Made by a program: the position numbers and the translations under genes. 18,931 nt of DNA from Ruminococcaceae bacterium UBA1767 (GTDB lineage Bacteria > Bacillota > Clostridia > Oscillospirales > Acutalibacteraceae). The notes beneath the pieces are model-generated. The model saw nothing but the letters and a program-made list of their open reading frames with translations, did not search any database and was not told where the DNA came from. Positions within the stretch are counted from its first letter, which is position 1, and each line of letters begins with the position of its first letter. Positions 1 through 7,677 of this stretch are shown in pieces. The DNA lies in assembly GCA_002315505.1 (NCBI GenBank), contig DCGX01000031.1, forward strand, positions 1 to 18,931, in the 5' to 3' direction.

Positions 1-1020
1 CATCCATACTTCGATATCATATGTCTTTGCTGATGAAAAACCAATATCACCGGTTGAAAGGCAAACAACTCTGTACGGAAGTCCGAGAAGCTGAAGAACT
101 CTTTCTGCATCGTTTGTCAGTGACTCAAGCTCATCGTATGATGTTTCGGGATCAACAAACTTAACAAGCTCAACCTTGTTGAACTGATGCTGTCTGATAA
201 GACCTCTTGTGTCACGTCCTGCCGAGCCTGCTTCTGCACGGAAGCAAGCTGAATATGCACAATACTTAATCGGGAGCTTGCTGCCGTCGATAATTTCATC
301 TCTGTGCATATTTGTAACAGGAACCTCAGCTGTCGGAATAAGGAAATAATCGTCAGTCGTCTTGAATGCGTCCTCCTCAAACTTCGGAAGCTGACCTGTA
401 CCTGTCATTGAAGCTCTGTTTACAAGATACGGCGGAAGTACCTCTGTGTAGCCGTGCTGTGTGTGAGTGTCAAGATAGAAGCTGACAATAGCTCTCTCAA
501 GTCTTGCACCGAGTCCTTTGTAGAAGTGGAATCTTGTACCCGAAACCTTACCTGCTGTTTCCGGGTCAAGAATGCCTAAATCAGCACCTATATCCCAGTG
601 AGCCTTTGCTTCGAAATCAAACTTTCTCGGCTCGCCCCATTTTCTGATTTCCTCGTTGTCGCTGTCATCCTTGCCAACAGGGATGTCCTTGTTAGGAATG
701 TTCGGAAATTCATAAATGAGTGTCTTCTGCTTTGCTTCAAGCTCTGAGAGCTTTGCATCGTTCTCCTTGATAACAGCCTTAATCTCATTCATTCTTGTCA
801 TAATAGCTGAAATATCTCCGCCCTCTTTTTTAATCTGCGGAATCTGCTTGCTTGCATTATTCTGCTCCATTTTAAGAGCATCTGTTGCCTGCATAAGCTC
901 ACGACGTTCTGCGTCAATTGTGAGAATTTCGTCAACAACAGCATCCATGTCCTTATTTCTTGTCTTCATGGCTGCCTTAACCATTTCAGGGTTTTCTCTG
1001 ATTACTTTAATGTCTAACAT
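1..1020 (-). CDS. serS: Seryl-tRNA synthetase, 3' end cut by window edge
   Basis: Charges tRNA-Ser with serine in the cytoplasm (class II aminoacyl-tRNA synthetase). Reading the minus strand from ATG at 1020 gives 340 open codons, starting MLDIKVIRENPEMVKAAMK and running off the left edge. The family is about 425 residues, so roughly the last 80, including class II motif 3, are missing. Residues about 30-100 form the antiparallel coiled-coil arm that grips tRNA-Ser. The serine-binding TAE motif (in IPTAEVPVT) is near residue 230. Class II motif 2 (FRAEAGSAGRDTRG) is near 259-272. A GGAGTG Shine-Dalgarno sits about 8 bases before the ATG. The gene begins 19 bases after the spo0J stop on the same strand, so it probably shares the soj-spo0J transcript. 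Identification is secure from the motifs. Confidence 0.95.
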   Translation of the reverse strand, partial: MLDIKVIRENPEMVKAAMKTRNKDMDAVVDEILTIDAERRELMQATDALKMEQNNASKQIPQIKKEGGDISAIMTRMNEIKAVIKENDAKLSELEAKQKTLIYEFPNIPNKDIPVGKDDSDNEEIRKWGEPRKFDFEAKAHWDIGADLGILDPETAGKVSGTRFHFYKGLGARLERAIVSFYLDTHTQHGYTEVLPPYLVNRASMTGTGQLPKFEEDAFKTTDDYFLIPTAEVPVTNMHRDEIIDGSKLPIKYCAYSACFRAEAGSAGRDTRGLIRQHQFNKVELVKFVDPETSYDELESLTNDAERVLQLLGLPYRVVCLSTGDIGFSSAKTYDIEVWM

Positions 1021-1039
1021 TTATATATCACTCCAAATT

Positions 1040-1906
1040 TTATTTACCGTAATTTTCAAGAATCATTGCAATACTTTCAAGATCTTCCTTGCTGAAAAAT
1101 TCAATTTCAAGTGTACCTGATTCTTTTTTACCGTTTTCTTTAATTTTAATCCTTCTGCCGAGGTTGTCGTTCATTGCAAGCTCAACCTCGCTGAAAAATT
1201 TATCTCTTTTTTTCTGTTTTGGAATTTTAGGTGTCTTTTTTGAATTTTTAACCATCAATTCCACATCTCGTACAGACAATCCGTCTTTAACAATCATTTT
1301 TGCAACATCATAGATTCTGTCTGCACCTTCAAATCCGAGCAAAGCTCTTGCGTGACCCGGAGAAATAAGATTCTGCTCAACCATTGATTGAACTTCATCT
1401 GGGAGCTTTAATAATCTTAACGCGTTTGCAATTACAGGACGGGATTTTCCGACCTTTTCAGCGGCCTGCTCCTGTGTAATCTTAAGCTCGTCCATCATAT
1501 ATTTATAGCCGAGTGCTTCTTCAAGAGGATTGAGGTCTTCTCTCTGAAGATTCTCAATCATTGCAATCTCAATCGTTTCGCTGTCTGAAAGCTCTTTAAT
1601 AACTACAGGAACATCAGTCAGTCCTGCAATACGTGCGGCTCTCCAGCGACGCTCACCCGCAACGAGCTGATACGTGCCGTTTGTCATCGGTCTTACAACG
1701 AGCGGTTGTAAAATTCCGTGCTGAGAAATGCTGTCTGCAAGCTCCGATAAAGCACTGTCGTCAAATGTCTTTCTCGGCTGGTCATGATTCGGCTCGATTT
1801 CCATTATTTTCAGCGTATTAACTGCACCGCCGTTTGATTCTTCGACAGAATTGTCGGCAAAAAGGGAATCAAGTCCTCTTCCGAGACCACTTCTTTTCTG
1901 TGCCAT
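1040..1906 (-). CDS. spo0J: Chromosome partitioning protein ParB (Spo0J)
   Basis: CTP-dependent DNA clamp that loads at parS, spreads on origin-proximal DNA, stimulates Soj/ParA and recruits condensin. The protein is 288 aa, normal for the family. The basic N-terminus (KRSGLGRGLDSLF, residues 4-16) matches the peptide that activates the ParA ATPase. The CTP-binding boxes GERRWRA (84-90) and ENLQRED (118-124) are intact. A helix-turn-helix spans about 143-166, and a C-terminal dimerisation region follows a lysine-rich linker (about 222-236). Residues at the positions that separate ParB from Noc (R in GKSR, G in PGHARAL) are ParB-like, so binding to the window's parS sites is expected. The start has a GGGAGGT RBS and lies 2 bases after the soj stop, which indicates coupled translation. 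The Clostridia paralogue noc is just upstream of soj. Confidence 0.95.
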   Translation of the reverse strand: MAQKRSGLGRGLDSLFADNSVEESNGGAVNTLKIMEIEPNHDQPRKTFDDSALSELADSISQHGILQPLVVRPMTNGTYQLVAGERRWRAARIAGLTDVPVVIKELSDSETIEIAMIENLQREDLNPLEEALGYKYMMDELKITQEQAAEKVGKSRPVIANALRLLKLPDEVQSMVEQNLISPGHARALLGFEGADRIYDVAKMIVKDGLSVRDVELMVKNSKKTPKIPKQKKRDKFFSEVELAMNDNLGRRIKIKENGKKESGTLEIEFFSKEDLESIAMILENYGK

Positions 1907-1908
1907 AT

Positions 1909-2682
1909 TTAAACCTCCCTGCCGTTCTGCTTCAGGAATTCATCCGCAAGGTCATTGTAAGCCTGTGCACCCTTTGAGCTTCTGTCATAATAGAGTATCG
2001 GCATACCATAGCTTGGGGCCTCCGAGAGCTTGACGTTTCTCGGAATTGCCGTAGCATAAACCTTCTTCGGGAAAAATTGCTTCAGTTCATCAACAACCTG
2101 ATGAGTAAGATTCAATCTTCCGTCATACATCGTCAGCAGAACGCCTTCAATCTCAATACGTGAGTTATAGAGCTTTTTAATCTGTCTGATTGTAGACATA
2201 AGCTGTGACAAGCCCTCAAGTGCATAATATTCGCACTGAATCGGAACAAGAACAGTATCTGCGGCACATAATGCGTTGAGTGTAATTAATCCGAGCGACG
2301 GAGGGCAATCCATAAAGATAAAATCATAATCTTCGCTGATAACCGCAAGAGAATTTCTTATTTTGGTTTCTCTGCGATTCATATCAACAAGCTCAAGCTC
2401 CGCACCTGCAAGAGCCATACTTGCCGGTAAAAGCCATAGATTCTCGTAATCACTCTTCAATATTACATCATCGGCAGGCTTTGCATTAATTATAACATCA
2501 TATGAAGATAATTTCAGCTCTCTTTTGTTCACACCGAGACCACTTGTAGCGTTTCCCTGGGGGTCTATATCAACAAGAAGTACTTTATTTCCTTTAGCGG
2601 CAACTGCGGCTGCAAGATTAACGGTTGAGGTTGTTTTACCAACACCGCCCTTTTGATTTACAACTGCGATTATTTTTGCCAT
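1909..2682 (-). CDS. soj: ParA-family ATPase Soj
   Basis: Dimerising ATPase that works with Spo0J in origin segregation and, in relatives, in controlling DnaA. The 257 aa length is typical. The deviant Walker A, KGGVGKTT (residues 11-18), carries both the signature lysine (K11) and the catalytic lysine (K16). A DIDPQGNAT motif follows near 38-46 and a Walker B-type DCPPSLG lies in mid-protein. The ATG is preceded by AAGGAAGTG at good spacing. A promoter (2716-2743) and a perfect parS (2756-2771) lie directly upstream, in the 103-base gap after noc. Spo0J bound at that parS could therefore influence transcription of its own operon (inference). The gene is followed after 2 bases by spo0J. Confidence 0.95.
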   Translation of the reverse strand: MAKIIAVVNQKGGVGKTTSTVNLAAAVAAKGNKVLLVDIDPQGNATSGLGVNKRELKLSSYDVIINAKPADDVILKSDYENLWLLPASMALAGAELELVDMNRRETKIRNSLAVISEDYDFIFMDCPPSLGLITLNALCAADTVLVPIQCEYYALEGLSQLMSTIRQIKKLYNSRIEIEGVLLTMYDGRLNLTHQVVDELKQFFPKKVYATAIPRNVKLSEAPSYGMPILYYDRSSKGAQAYNDLADEFLKQNGREV

Positions 2683-2715
2683 TTATTCACTTCCTTGTAT
2701 AAATCTATCTTAAAT

Positions 2716-2743
2716 ATTATATCACAATACGCTGAAAAATCAA
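2716..2743 (-). promoter_or_regulatory. Predicted sigma-A promoter of soj-spo0J
   Basis: On the minus strand, TTGATT (2738-2743) and a perfect TATAAT (2716-2721) are separated by 16 bases, about 35 bases ahead of the soj start codon. The -35 overlaps one arm of an inverted repeat and lies 12 bases from a parS site. Seen by eye only, with no transcription data. Confidence 0.65.
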
Positions 2744-2759
2744 CATTATTTTTAATGTT
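2742..2759. repeat. AT-rich inverted repeat between parS and soj promoter
   Basis: AACATTA (2742-2748) and TAATGTT (2753-2759) are perfect complements around a TTTT loop. The repeat overlaps the soj -35 on one side and the first four bases of parS on the other. It could be an operator or a chance AT-rich palindrome. It is not a terminator, since it has no GC stem. Confidence 0.4.
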
Positions 2760-2771
2760 TCACGTGAAACA
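2756..2771. promoter_or_regulatory. parS: parS site 1 (ParB loading site)
   Basis: TGTTTCACGTGAAACA is a perfect 16-base palindrome and matches the Firmicutes parS consensus. It lies between the noc stop codon (14 bases away) and the soj promoter. It shares an 18-base identical core, including one flanking A on each side, with the second site at 4783. ParB loading here would begin spreading over the soj-spo0J-serS region. Confidence 0.93.
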
Positions 2772-2785
2772 AATTACTCTTAAAT

Positions 2786-3595
2786 TCAACTCGGTTTATT
2801 AATTTTTACGGTGTATTCAATGTACTTTTCAGTTTCATTTTTTTTAGCAGATGCAGATATTCCGCTTTTTCGCATAGTAGTTACTGCGTGATTAAGAGTA
2901 TTGATAAAAATACGAATATCCTTAAAAACCATAGTTGTTTTGCCCTTTTTCTTTATTACAGGCTCTTTGTTAAGAATATCATTAATCAATGTTTCCGTTT
3001 CGCTGACAGTAAGTCCCTGTTCTATAATTGAATCCACAACCTGCTCCATTGAGCTGATTGTCGGTAATCTTAATAATGCTCTTGCATGACGTTCGGAAAG
3101 ACCGTAGGTCATAATACTGTATCGTATCTCTTCGGGCAGACGTAATATTCGCAGCTTGTTTGACAGGGCTGATTGTGATTTTCCGAGCTTTTTTGCAATT
3201 TCCTCCTGGCTGTAGCCGAATCCTTTAATTAACCTGTCAATGGCAATCGCTTCCTCAAAAAAATGCAGGTTTTCTCTTTGTAGATTTTCAATAACTGCAA
3301 ACATTGCAGACTTTTCATCATCTGCCTCTATTACAATACACGGTATTGACGATAAACCCGCCATTTTACACGCACGAAGTCTGCGTTCACCGGATATAAG
3401 CTCGTATTTATCATTTTCAAGTCTGCGAACAGTTACAGGCTGAAGAAGACCGTTAAAATGGATGCTCTCAGCAAGTCCTTCAAGGTCATCCCAGTTAAAA
3501 TTCTTTCTTGGCTGATGCGGGTTCGGACAAATTAACCTTGCAGGTATCTGCACTACATCATTACTTTTCTTGTATTTTGTCTGATTTTTGAGCAT
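2786..3595 (-). CDS. noc: Noc-type ParB-family DNA-binding protein
   Basis: Paralogue of ParB; in Bacillus, Noc binds NBS sites and keeps division away from the nucleoid. The protein is 269 aa, taking the ATG at 3595, which has AGGAGGT six bases upstream. The frame is open further upstream, but that stretch overlaps rsmG and has no family similarity. CTP-binding boxes GERRLRA (69-75) and ENLQREN (103-109) are intact and a helix-turn-helix lies at about 128-150. At the residues known to switch ParB to Noc specificity it carries Q (GKSQ), K (SNKLR) and R (ERHARAL), as Noc does. That favours an NBS-type site over parS. The first 15 residues are polar and basic and do not look like the amphipathic membrane-binding helix of Bacillus Noc. 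The location after rsmG and before soj is the classic noc position. Confidence 0.8.
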   Translation of the reverse strand: MLKNQTKYKKSNDVVQIPARLICPNPHQPRKNFNWDDLEGLAESIHFNGLLQPVTVRRLENDKYELISGERRLRACKMAGLSSIPCIVIEADDEKSAMFAVIENLQRENLHFFEEAIAIDRLIKGFGYSQEEIAKKLGKSQSALSNKLRILRLPEEIRYSIMTYGLSERHARALLRLPTISSMEQVVDSIIEQGLTVSETETLINDILNKEPVIKKKGKTTMVFKDIRIFINTLNHAVTTMRKSGISASAKKNETEKYIEYTVKINKPS

Positions 3596-3601
3596 AAAAA
3601 G

Positions 3602-3608
3602 ACCTCCT
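3602..3608 (-). promoter_or_regulatory. Ribosome binding site fixing the noc start
   Basis: The minus strand reads AGGAGGT six bases before ATG 3595. This nearly perfect Shine-Dalgarno is the reason for trimming the long open frame that extends up to 3871. Confidence 0.85.
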
Positions 3609-3623
3609 GACATATACAAATAT

Positions 3624-3652
3624 AAATTAGCATAGTCAGAAGGGGTTGTCCA
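3624..3652 (-). promoter_or_regulatory. Possible promoter of noc
   Basis: On the minus strand, TGGACA (3647-3652) is followed after 17 bases by TAATTT (3624-3629), with an extended TGC just before the -10. It lies in the 103-base gap between the rsmG stop and the noc start, the largest gap in the mnmE-to-soj series apart from the one before soj. The -10 is imperfect. Confidence 0.45.
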
Positions 3653-3698
3653 TTTATTTTCATTTACCAAAATATACAATAAAAAATCATTTATTACT

Positions 3699-4412
3699 TT
3701 ATGCAAGCGGCTTTTTAGAAATCTGTGCCGAAGCACGTGGATATTTTGGCGGAGTTTGCGATATTTTCTTTGTAATAATAATACACCTTTCACCACAATT
3801 ATCGAGATTAAGATGTTCAACTCGCTCAACCTTACCTCCGAGCAAGTGAATCGCTTTTTCGGAAGAATCAAGCTCTTCGTCTGCTTTCGCCGCTTTCATC
3901 GGAGCAAAATAACCGCCGACCTTAACGAACGGCATACAATACTCGCTAAGAGTGTTCATATTTGCAACAGCTCTTGCGGTTACAATATCGTATTTTTCAC
4001 GATAATCCTTATCCTTACCTGCAAGCTCTGCACGGGAATGAAGAATTTCAGCATTTAAGCCTAATTCATCAAGAACATCTGCAATAAAGGTAAGTCTTTT
4101 ATTTGTTCCGTCCATAAGGGTAATTTTCAGATCGGGTCTTGCAATTAATAAACATACACCGGGGAAGCCTGCACCTGTTCCGACATCAATCACCTTTGCG
4201 TTATTATCAAAATCAACTACACTCAATAAGCTAAGCGAATCAACAAAATGCTTGTAAAGAATCTCCACAGGCTCTGTTATTGCAGTAAGATTAAGTGATT
4301 TATTAGTTTCAACTATCATTTCAGCATATTTATCGAAACGGTCAAGTGCAATATCGTCGAGTTCAACACCGATTTTATTAGCTTCAACCTTTAAAAGAGC
4401 TGTATCAATCAT
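3699..4412 (-). CDS. rsmG: 16S rRNA (guanine-N7) methyltransferase RsmG (GidB)
   Basis: SAM-dependent enzyme that methylates N7 of the guanine at the 527 region of 16S rRNA. The protein is 237 aa, as usual for the family. The SAM-binding loop VIDVGTGAGFPG covers residues 74-85, the ARAVA motif is at 146-150, and the basic tail ends KYPRASAQ...KKPL, typical of RsmG. The ATG at 4412 has AAAGGAG seven bases upstream and is preferred over an in-frame TTG 18 bases earlier. The start overlaps the mnmG stop by 8 bases (ATGATTGA), so the two genes are translationally coupled, the usual mnmG-rsmG (gidA-gidB) arrangement. Confidence 0.93.
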   Translation of the reverse strand: MIDTALLKVEANKIGVELDDIALDRFDKYAEMIVETNKSLNLTAITEPVEILYKHFVDSLSLLSVVDFDNNAKVIDVGTGAGFPGVCLLIARPDLKITLMDGTNKRLTFIADVLDELGLNAEILHSRAELAGKDKDYREKYDIVTARAVANMNTLSEYCMPFVKVGGYFAPMKAAKADEELDSSEKAIHLLGGKVERVEHLNLDNCGERCIIITKKISQTPPKYPRASAQISKKPLA

Positions 4413-6282
4413 TACGCCTCTCCTTTTCAAGATAAATTAAAAGAACAGAAATATCCGACGGACTGACACCCGAAATTCTTGATGCCTGACCGATATTCTG
4501 CGGTCTGACCTTAGTGAGCTTTTCACGGGCCTCAAGTCGAAGTCCTATTATCGAATTATAATCAATATTTTCAGGTAAAAGTTTAACCTCAAGACGATGC
4601 ATTTCATTAATCTGAGCCTGCTGACGTTTTATATATCCGTCATATTTCGTATCAATTTCAACCTGTTCAAAGATTTCATACGGCAAATCCGGTCTGTCTT
4701 TATCAAACGGAGCAAGTAAATCATAATTCAACTGCGGACGTTTAAGAAGCTCTGTCATTCGTACACCCGTAACAAGCGGAGATGTTTCACGTGAAACAAG
4801 CATATTGTTCAGCTCTTCTGACGGAGAAATAACAACCTTAGACACTCTTTCTTTTTCATGAGCAATAAGCTCGAGCTTATGAAGGAATTTTTCATATCTT
4901 TCATCACTGATAAGTCCGATTTCGTGTCCAATCGGTGTAAGTCGTCTGTCAGCACTATCCTGTCGAAGCAAAAGCCTGTATTCAGAACGTGAAGTCATCA
5001 TTCTGTACGGGTCAGAGCAACCTTTTGTCACAAGGTCATCAACCAATGTGCCGATATATGAATTTGAACGCTCAAAAATAACAGGCTCAAGAGCTTTTAC
5101 CTTTCTTGCAGCATTAATACCTGCAACAAGCCCCTGTGCAGCAGCTTCTTCATAACCCGAGGAACCATTGAACTGACCTGCACCGAAAAGCCCCTCATAG
5201 TCATTAAATTCAAGACTTGCCTTAAGTGCTAACGGGTCAACGCAATCATATTCTATAGCATATGCTGTTCTCATTGTTTCAGCATTTTCAAGTCCGGGAA
5301 TGGTATGTATAAACTGAAGCTGAACATCCTCTGGTAAAGAAGATGAAAGTCCCTGCAGATACATTTCCTCAGTATCCTCACCGCAAGGCTCAATAAAAAT
5401 CTGATGACGTTCCTTTTCGGCAAATCGAACAATCTTATCTTCAATACTCGGGCAATAACGAGGACCTTTGCCGTCAATCTTACCGCTGTAAAGAGGGGAA
5501 CGATGTAAATTTTTAAGTATTACATCCTTTGTATCTAAATTAGTATACGTAACATAGCATGGCAGTTTATTTTTAATATCATATTTATTATCAAAAGAAA
5601 ACGGAACAATCCTGTCATCACCATTTTGTAACTCAAGAATTGAATAATTTACAGAACGACGATTAACTCTTGATGGAGTACCTGTTTTAAATCTGCGTAA
5701 TGGAAGTCCGAGCTCTTTAAGAGAAGCTCCGAGCTTATTCGCAGGGAACATGCCATCGGGTCCGCTTTCAAAGGAAACATCACCAACATAAACCTTACCA
5801 CTGAGAAATGTACCGGTTGCAAGTATAACGCATTTTGCAGTATATAATGCCTCTAAGTGAGTTTTTAACTGCATTTTGTTGTTTTCGGTATATTTTATTT
5901 CAACAATCTCTGCCTGGCGTAAATCAAGATTTTCCTGCCTTTCAAGAGTGTGCTTCATATATCCCGAATAGTTACGTCTGTCAATCTGAGCACGTAAGCT
6001 ATGAACAGCAGGACCTTTGCCGAGGTTAAGCATTCTGCTTTGCAAAGTATTGGCATCAGCGGCTTTACCCATTTCACCACCGAGAGCATCAATTTCACGA
6101 ACAAGATGTCCCTTTGAAGTGCCGCCGATCGAAGGGTTGCAAGGCATATTACCAACCCAGTCAAGATTGATAGTAAAAATGCAGGTATTACAGCCAAGTC
6201 TTGCACTTGCAAGAGCGGCTTCAATTCCTGCATGACCTGCACCTATAACAATTACATCATAATCTTTTGCAAAATATTCCAT
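4405..6282 (-). CDS. mnmG: tRNA uridine-34 carboxymethylaminomethyl synthesis protein MnmG (GidA)
   Basis: FAD-dependent partner of MnmE; together they install the cmnm5 group on wobble uridine-34 of certain tRNAs. The protein is 625 aa, full length. It has the N-terminal dinucleotide-binding GAGHAG (residues 14-19), the conserved MPCNPSIGGTSKGHL block (46-60), and PRYCPSIEDKI in mid-protein. The helical C-terminal domain ends with the conserved EAREKL and RISGVSPSDI segments. The start has AAAGGAAT upstream and lies 15 bases after the mnmE stop. An oddity: codons for VSRET, in a variable region before the ELLKRP motif, contain a complete parS palindrome (4783-4798). Confidence 0.95.
   Translation of the reverse strand: MEYFAKDYDVIVIGAGHAGIEAALASARLGCNTCIFTINLDWVGNMPCNPSIGGTSKGHLVREIDALGGEMGKAADANTLQSRMLNLGKGPAVHSLRAQIDRRNYSGYMKHTLERQENLDLRQAEIVEIKYTENNKMQLKTHLEALYTAKCVILATGTFLSGKVYVGDVSFESGPDGMFPANKLGASLKELGLPLRRFKTGTPSRVNRRSVNYSILELQNGDDRIVPFSFDNKYDIKNKLPCYVTYTNLDTKDVILKNLHRSPLYSGKIDGKGPRYCPSIEDKIVRFAEKERHQIFIEPCGEDTEEMYLQGLSSSLPEDVQLQFIHTIPGLENAETMRTAYAIEYDCVDPLALKASLEFNDYEGLFGAGQFNGSSGYEEAAAQGLVAGINAARKVKALEPVIFERSNSYIGTLVDDLVTKGCSDPYRMMTSRSEYRLLLRQDSADRRLTPIGHEIGLISDERYEKFLHKLELIAHEKERVSKVVISPSEELNNMLVSRETSPLVTGVRMTELLKRPQLNYDLLAPFDKDRPDLPYEIFEQVEIDTKYDGYIKRQQAQINEMHRLEVKLLPENIDYNSIIGLRLEAREKLTKVRPQNIGQASRISGVSPSDISVLLIYLEKERRND
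4420..4426 (-). promoter_or_regulatory. Ribosome binding site fixing the rsmG start
   Basis: AAAGGAG on the minus strand, seven bases before ATG 4412 and inside the last codons of mnmG. It selects this ATG over the upstream TTG. Confidence 0.75.
4783..4798. promoter_or_regulatory. parS: parS site 2, inside mnmG
   Basis: A second perfect TGTTTCACGTGAAACA palindrome, identical to site 1 and about 2.0 kb from it. It is read in frame by mnmG as part of L-V-S-R-E-T. An exact 16-base match inside a gene next to spo0J is very unlikely to be chance, and chromosomal parS sites commonly lie within genes near the origin. Confidence 0.92.
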
Positions 6283-6297
6283 AGTAATTCCTTTTCT

Positions 6298-7668
6298 TTA
6301 TTTACCAACACAAAATTGTCTGAAAACTTCATCAACAACGGCTTCACTTGCTCTCTGACCCGTTAACTCAAGCAATGAAGAAATCGCATCATCAATACAA
6401 ATTTCAATCGCATCCAGAGTAAGACCGCAATCTAATGCAGACTTAGCATCCCTAAGACTTGATAATGCTTTTTCACAGCAAAGACGTTGTCTTTCATTAG
6501 CAAGCATAGCACTTGTAGTATCAAAATTTTTAGTACCGAGAATTGTTGTAACAGTTTCACAAAACTCATTATATCCATTACCGCATTTTGCGGATATTTC
6601 AATTACTTTTCCTAATTCATTTTCAATATATTCTTTATCAATTTTTGACTCAAGATCAGTTTTATTAATAACAGGAACAACAGTTTTACCTTTGCATAAT
6701 TTTATTAATTCATAATCTTCCTCAGTAAGCTCATTTGAAGAATCAAATAAAGCAAAAATAATTGCTGCTCTTTCTAATTTTTGACGACTGCGTTCAACAC
6801 CGATTTTTTCAACAATATCATCGGTTTCACGCATACCTGCCGTATCTGAAATACGAAGAATACAACCATCAAGGTTTATCGTTTCTTCAACAACATCACG
6901 GGTAGTACCTTCAATTTCGGTAACGATTGATTTATCATATCCGCTCAGAAGATTCATAAGAGTAGATTTGCCGACATTCGGTTTTCCGACAATTGCAGCT
7001 TCAACTCCCGTAGTTACGGCAATACCCGAATCATATTTATCGAGTAATTCAGATATACCGCATATTGCGGTATTTATTATATACTGCATTTTGTTGTTGT
7101 CAATATCCTCAATTTCTTCATCGGGATAATCCACCCAAGCAGAAATATGTGCGGCGGTTGAAAGAAGCGTTTCATTTATTTCACTTATCTTTTTACTTAA
7201 CGAGCCCTCAAGTAAATTATATGCGGCATTGATTCCCTGCTCACCCTGTGCAGAAATTAAAGTCATAACACTTTCTGCTTCAGACAAATCCATTTTGCCA
7301 TTCAAAAAAGCACGCTTTGTAAATTCACCCGGCATAGCAGGAACAGCACCATTTTCAAGTACGAGCTTCAAAACTTTTTTAGTTAAGAATATACCGCCGT
7401 GGCAGTTTATCTCAACAACATTTTCGCCTGTATAGCTTTTCGGAGCTTTAAAAACAAGACAGATTGCCTCATCTAATGCTTTTTCACCCTCAAAAACTCT
7501 TCCAAAGTGTGCTCTGTAGCCATCTGAATCAATCATTTTGATGGATGAATAAGCTTTAAAAATTCTATCGGCTACAGAGAAGGCATTTTCACCTGATATT
7601 CTGATAATTCCAACGCCGCCCGTACCCATAGGAGTAGATATGGCGGCGATAGTAGTTTGTTCAGTCAT
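6298..7668 (-). CDS. mnmE: tRNA modification GTPase MnmE (TrmE)
   Basis: GTPase that works with MnmG in wobble-uridine modification of tRNA. The 456 aa length is normal. It has an N-terminal tetrahydrofolate-binding domain (about 1-120), then a helical domain. The inserted G domain has GKPNVGKS (228-235), the TTRD switch (255-258), DTAG (275-278) and NKTD (335-338). The protein ends in CVGK, the conserved C-terminal motif whose cysteine is needed for modification; most relatives have CIGK. The RBS TGAGGTCT overlaps the minD stop and the gap to minD is 9 bases. In many Firmicutes the gene upstream of mnmE is jag; here it is minD. Confidence 0.95.
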   Translation of the reverse strand: MTEQTTIAAISTPMGTGGVGIIRISGENAFSVADRIFKAYSSIKMIDSDGYRAHFGRVFEGEKALDEAICLVFKAPKSYTGENVVEINCHGGIFLTKKVLKLVLENGAVPAMPGEFTKRAFLNGKMDLSEAESVMTLISAQGEQGINAAYNLLEGSLSKKISEINETLLSTAAHISAWVDYPDEEIEDIDNNKMQYIINTAICGISELLDKYDSGIAVTTGVEAAIVGKPNVGKSTLMNLLSGYDKSIVTEIEGTTRDVVEETINLDGCILRISDTAGMRETDDIVEKIGVERSRQKLERAAIIFALFDSSNELTEEDYELIKLCKGKTVVPVINKTDLESKIDKEYIENELGKVIEISAKCGNGYNEFCETVTTILGTKNFDTTSAMLANERQRLCCEKALSSLRDAKSALDCGLTLDAIEICIDDAISSLLELTGQRASEAVVDEVFRQFCVGK

Positions 7669-7677
7669 AGCAAGACC

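Noticed and set aside
3729..3744. CACGTG core in the end of rsmG as a parS site
   Set aside because: The flanks do not match TGTTT/AAACA; only the six-base core is shared. The same applies to CACGTG at 10305-10310.
3596..3871. N-terminal extension of the noc reading frame by 92 codons
   Set aside because: It overlaps rsmG, has no ParB-family similarity, and a near-perfect AGGAGGT RBS marks ATG 3595 as the start.
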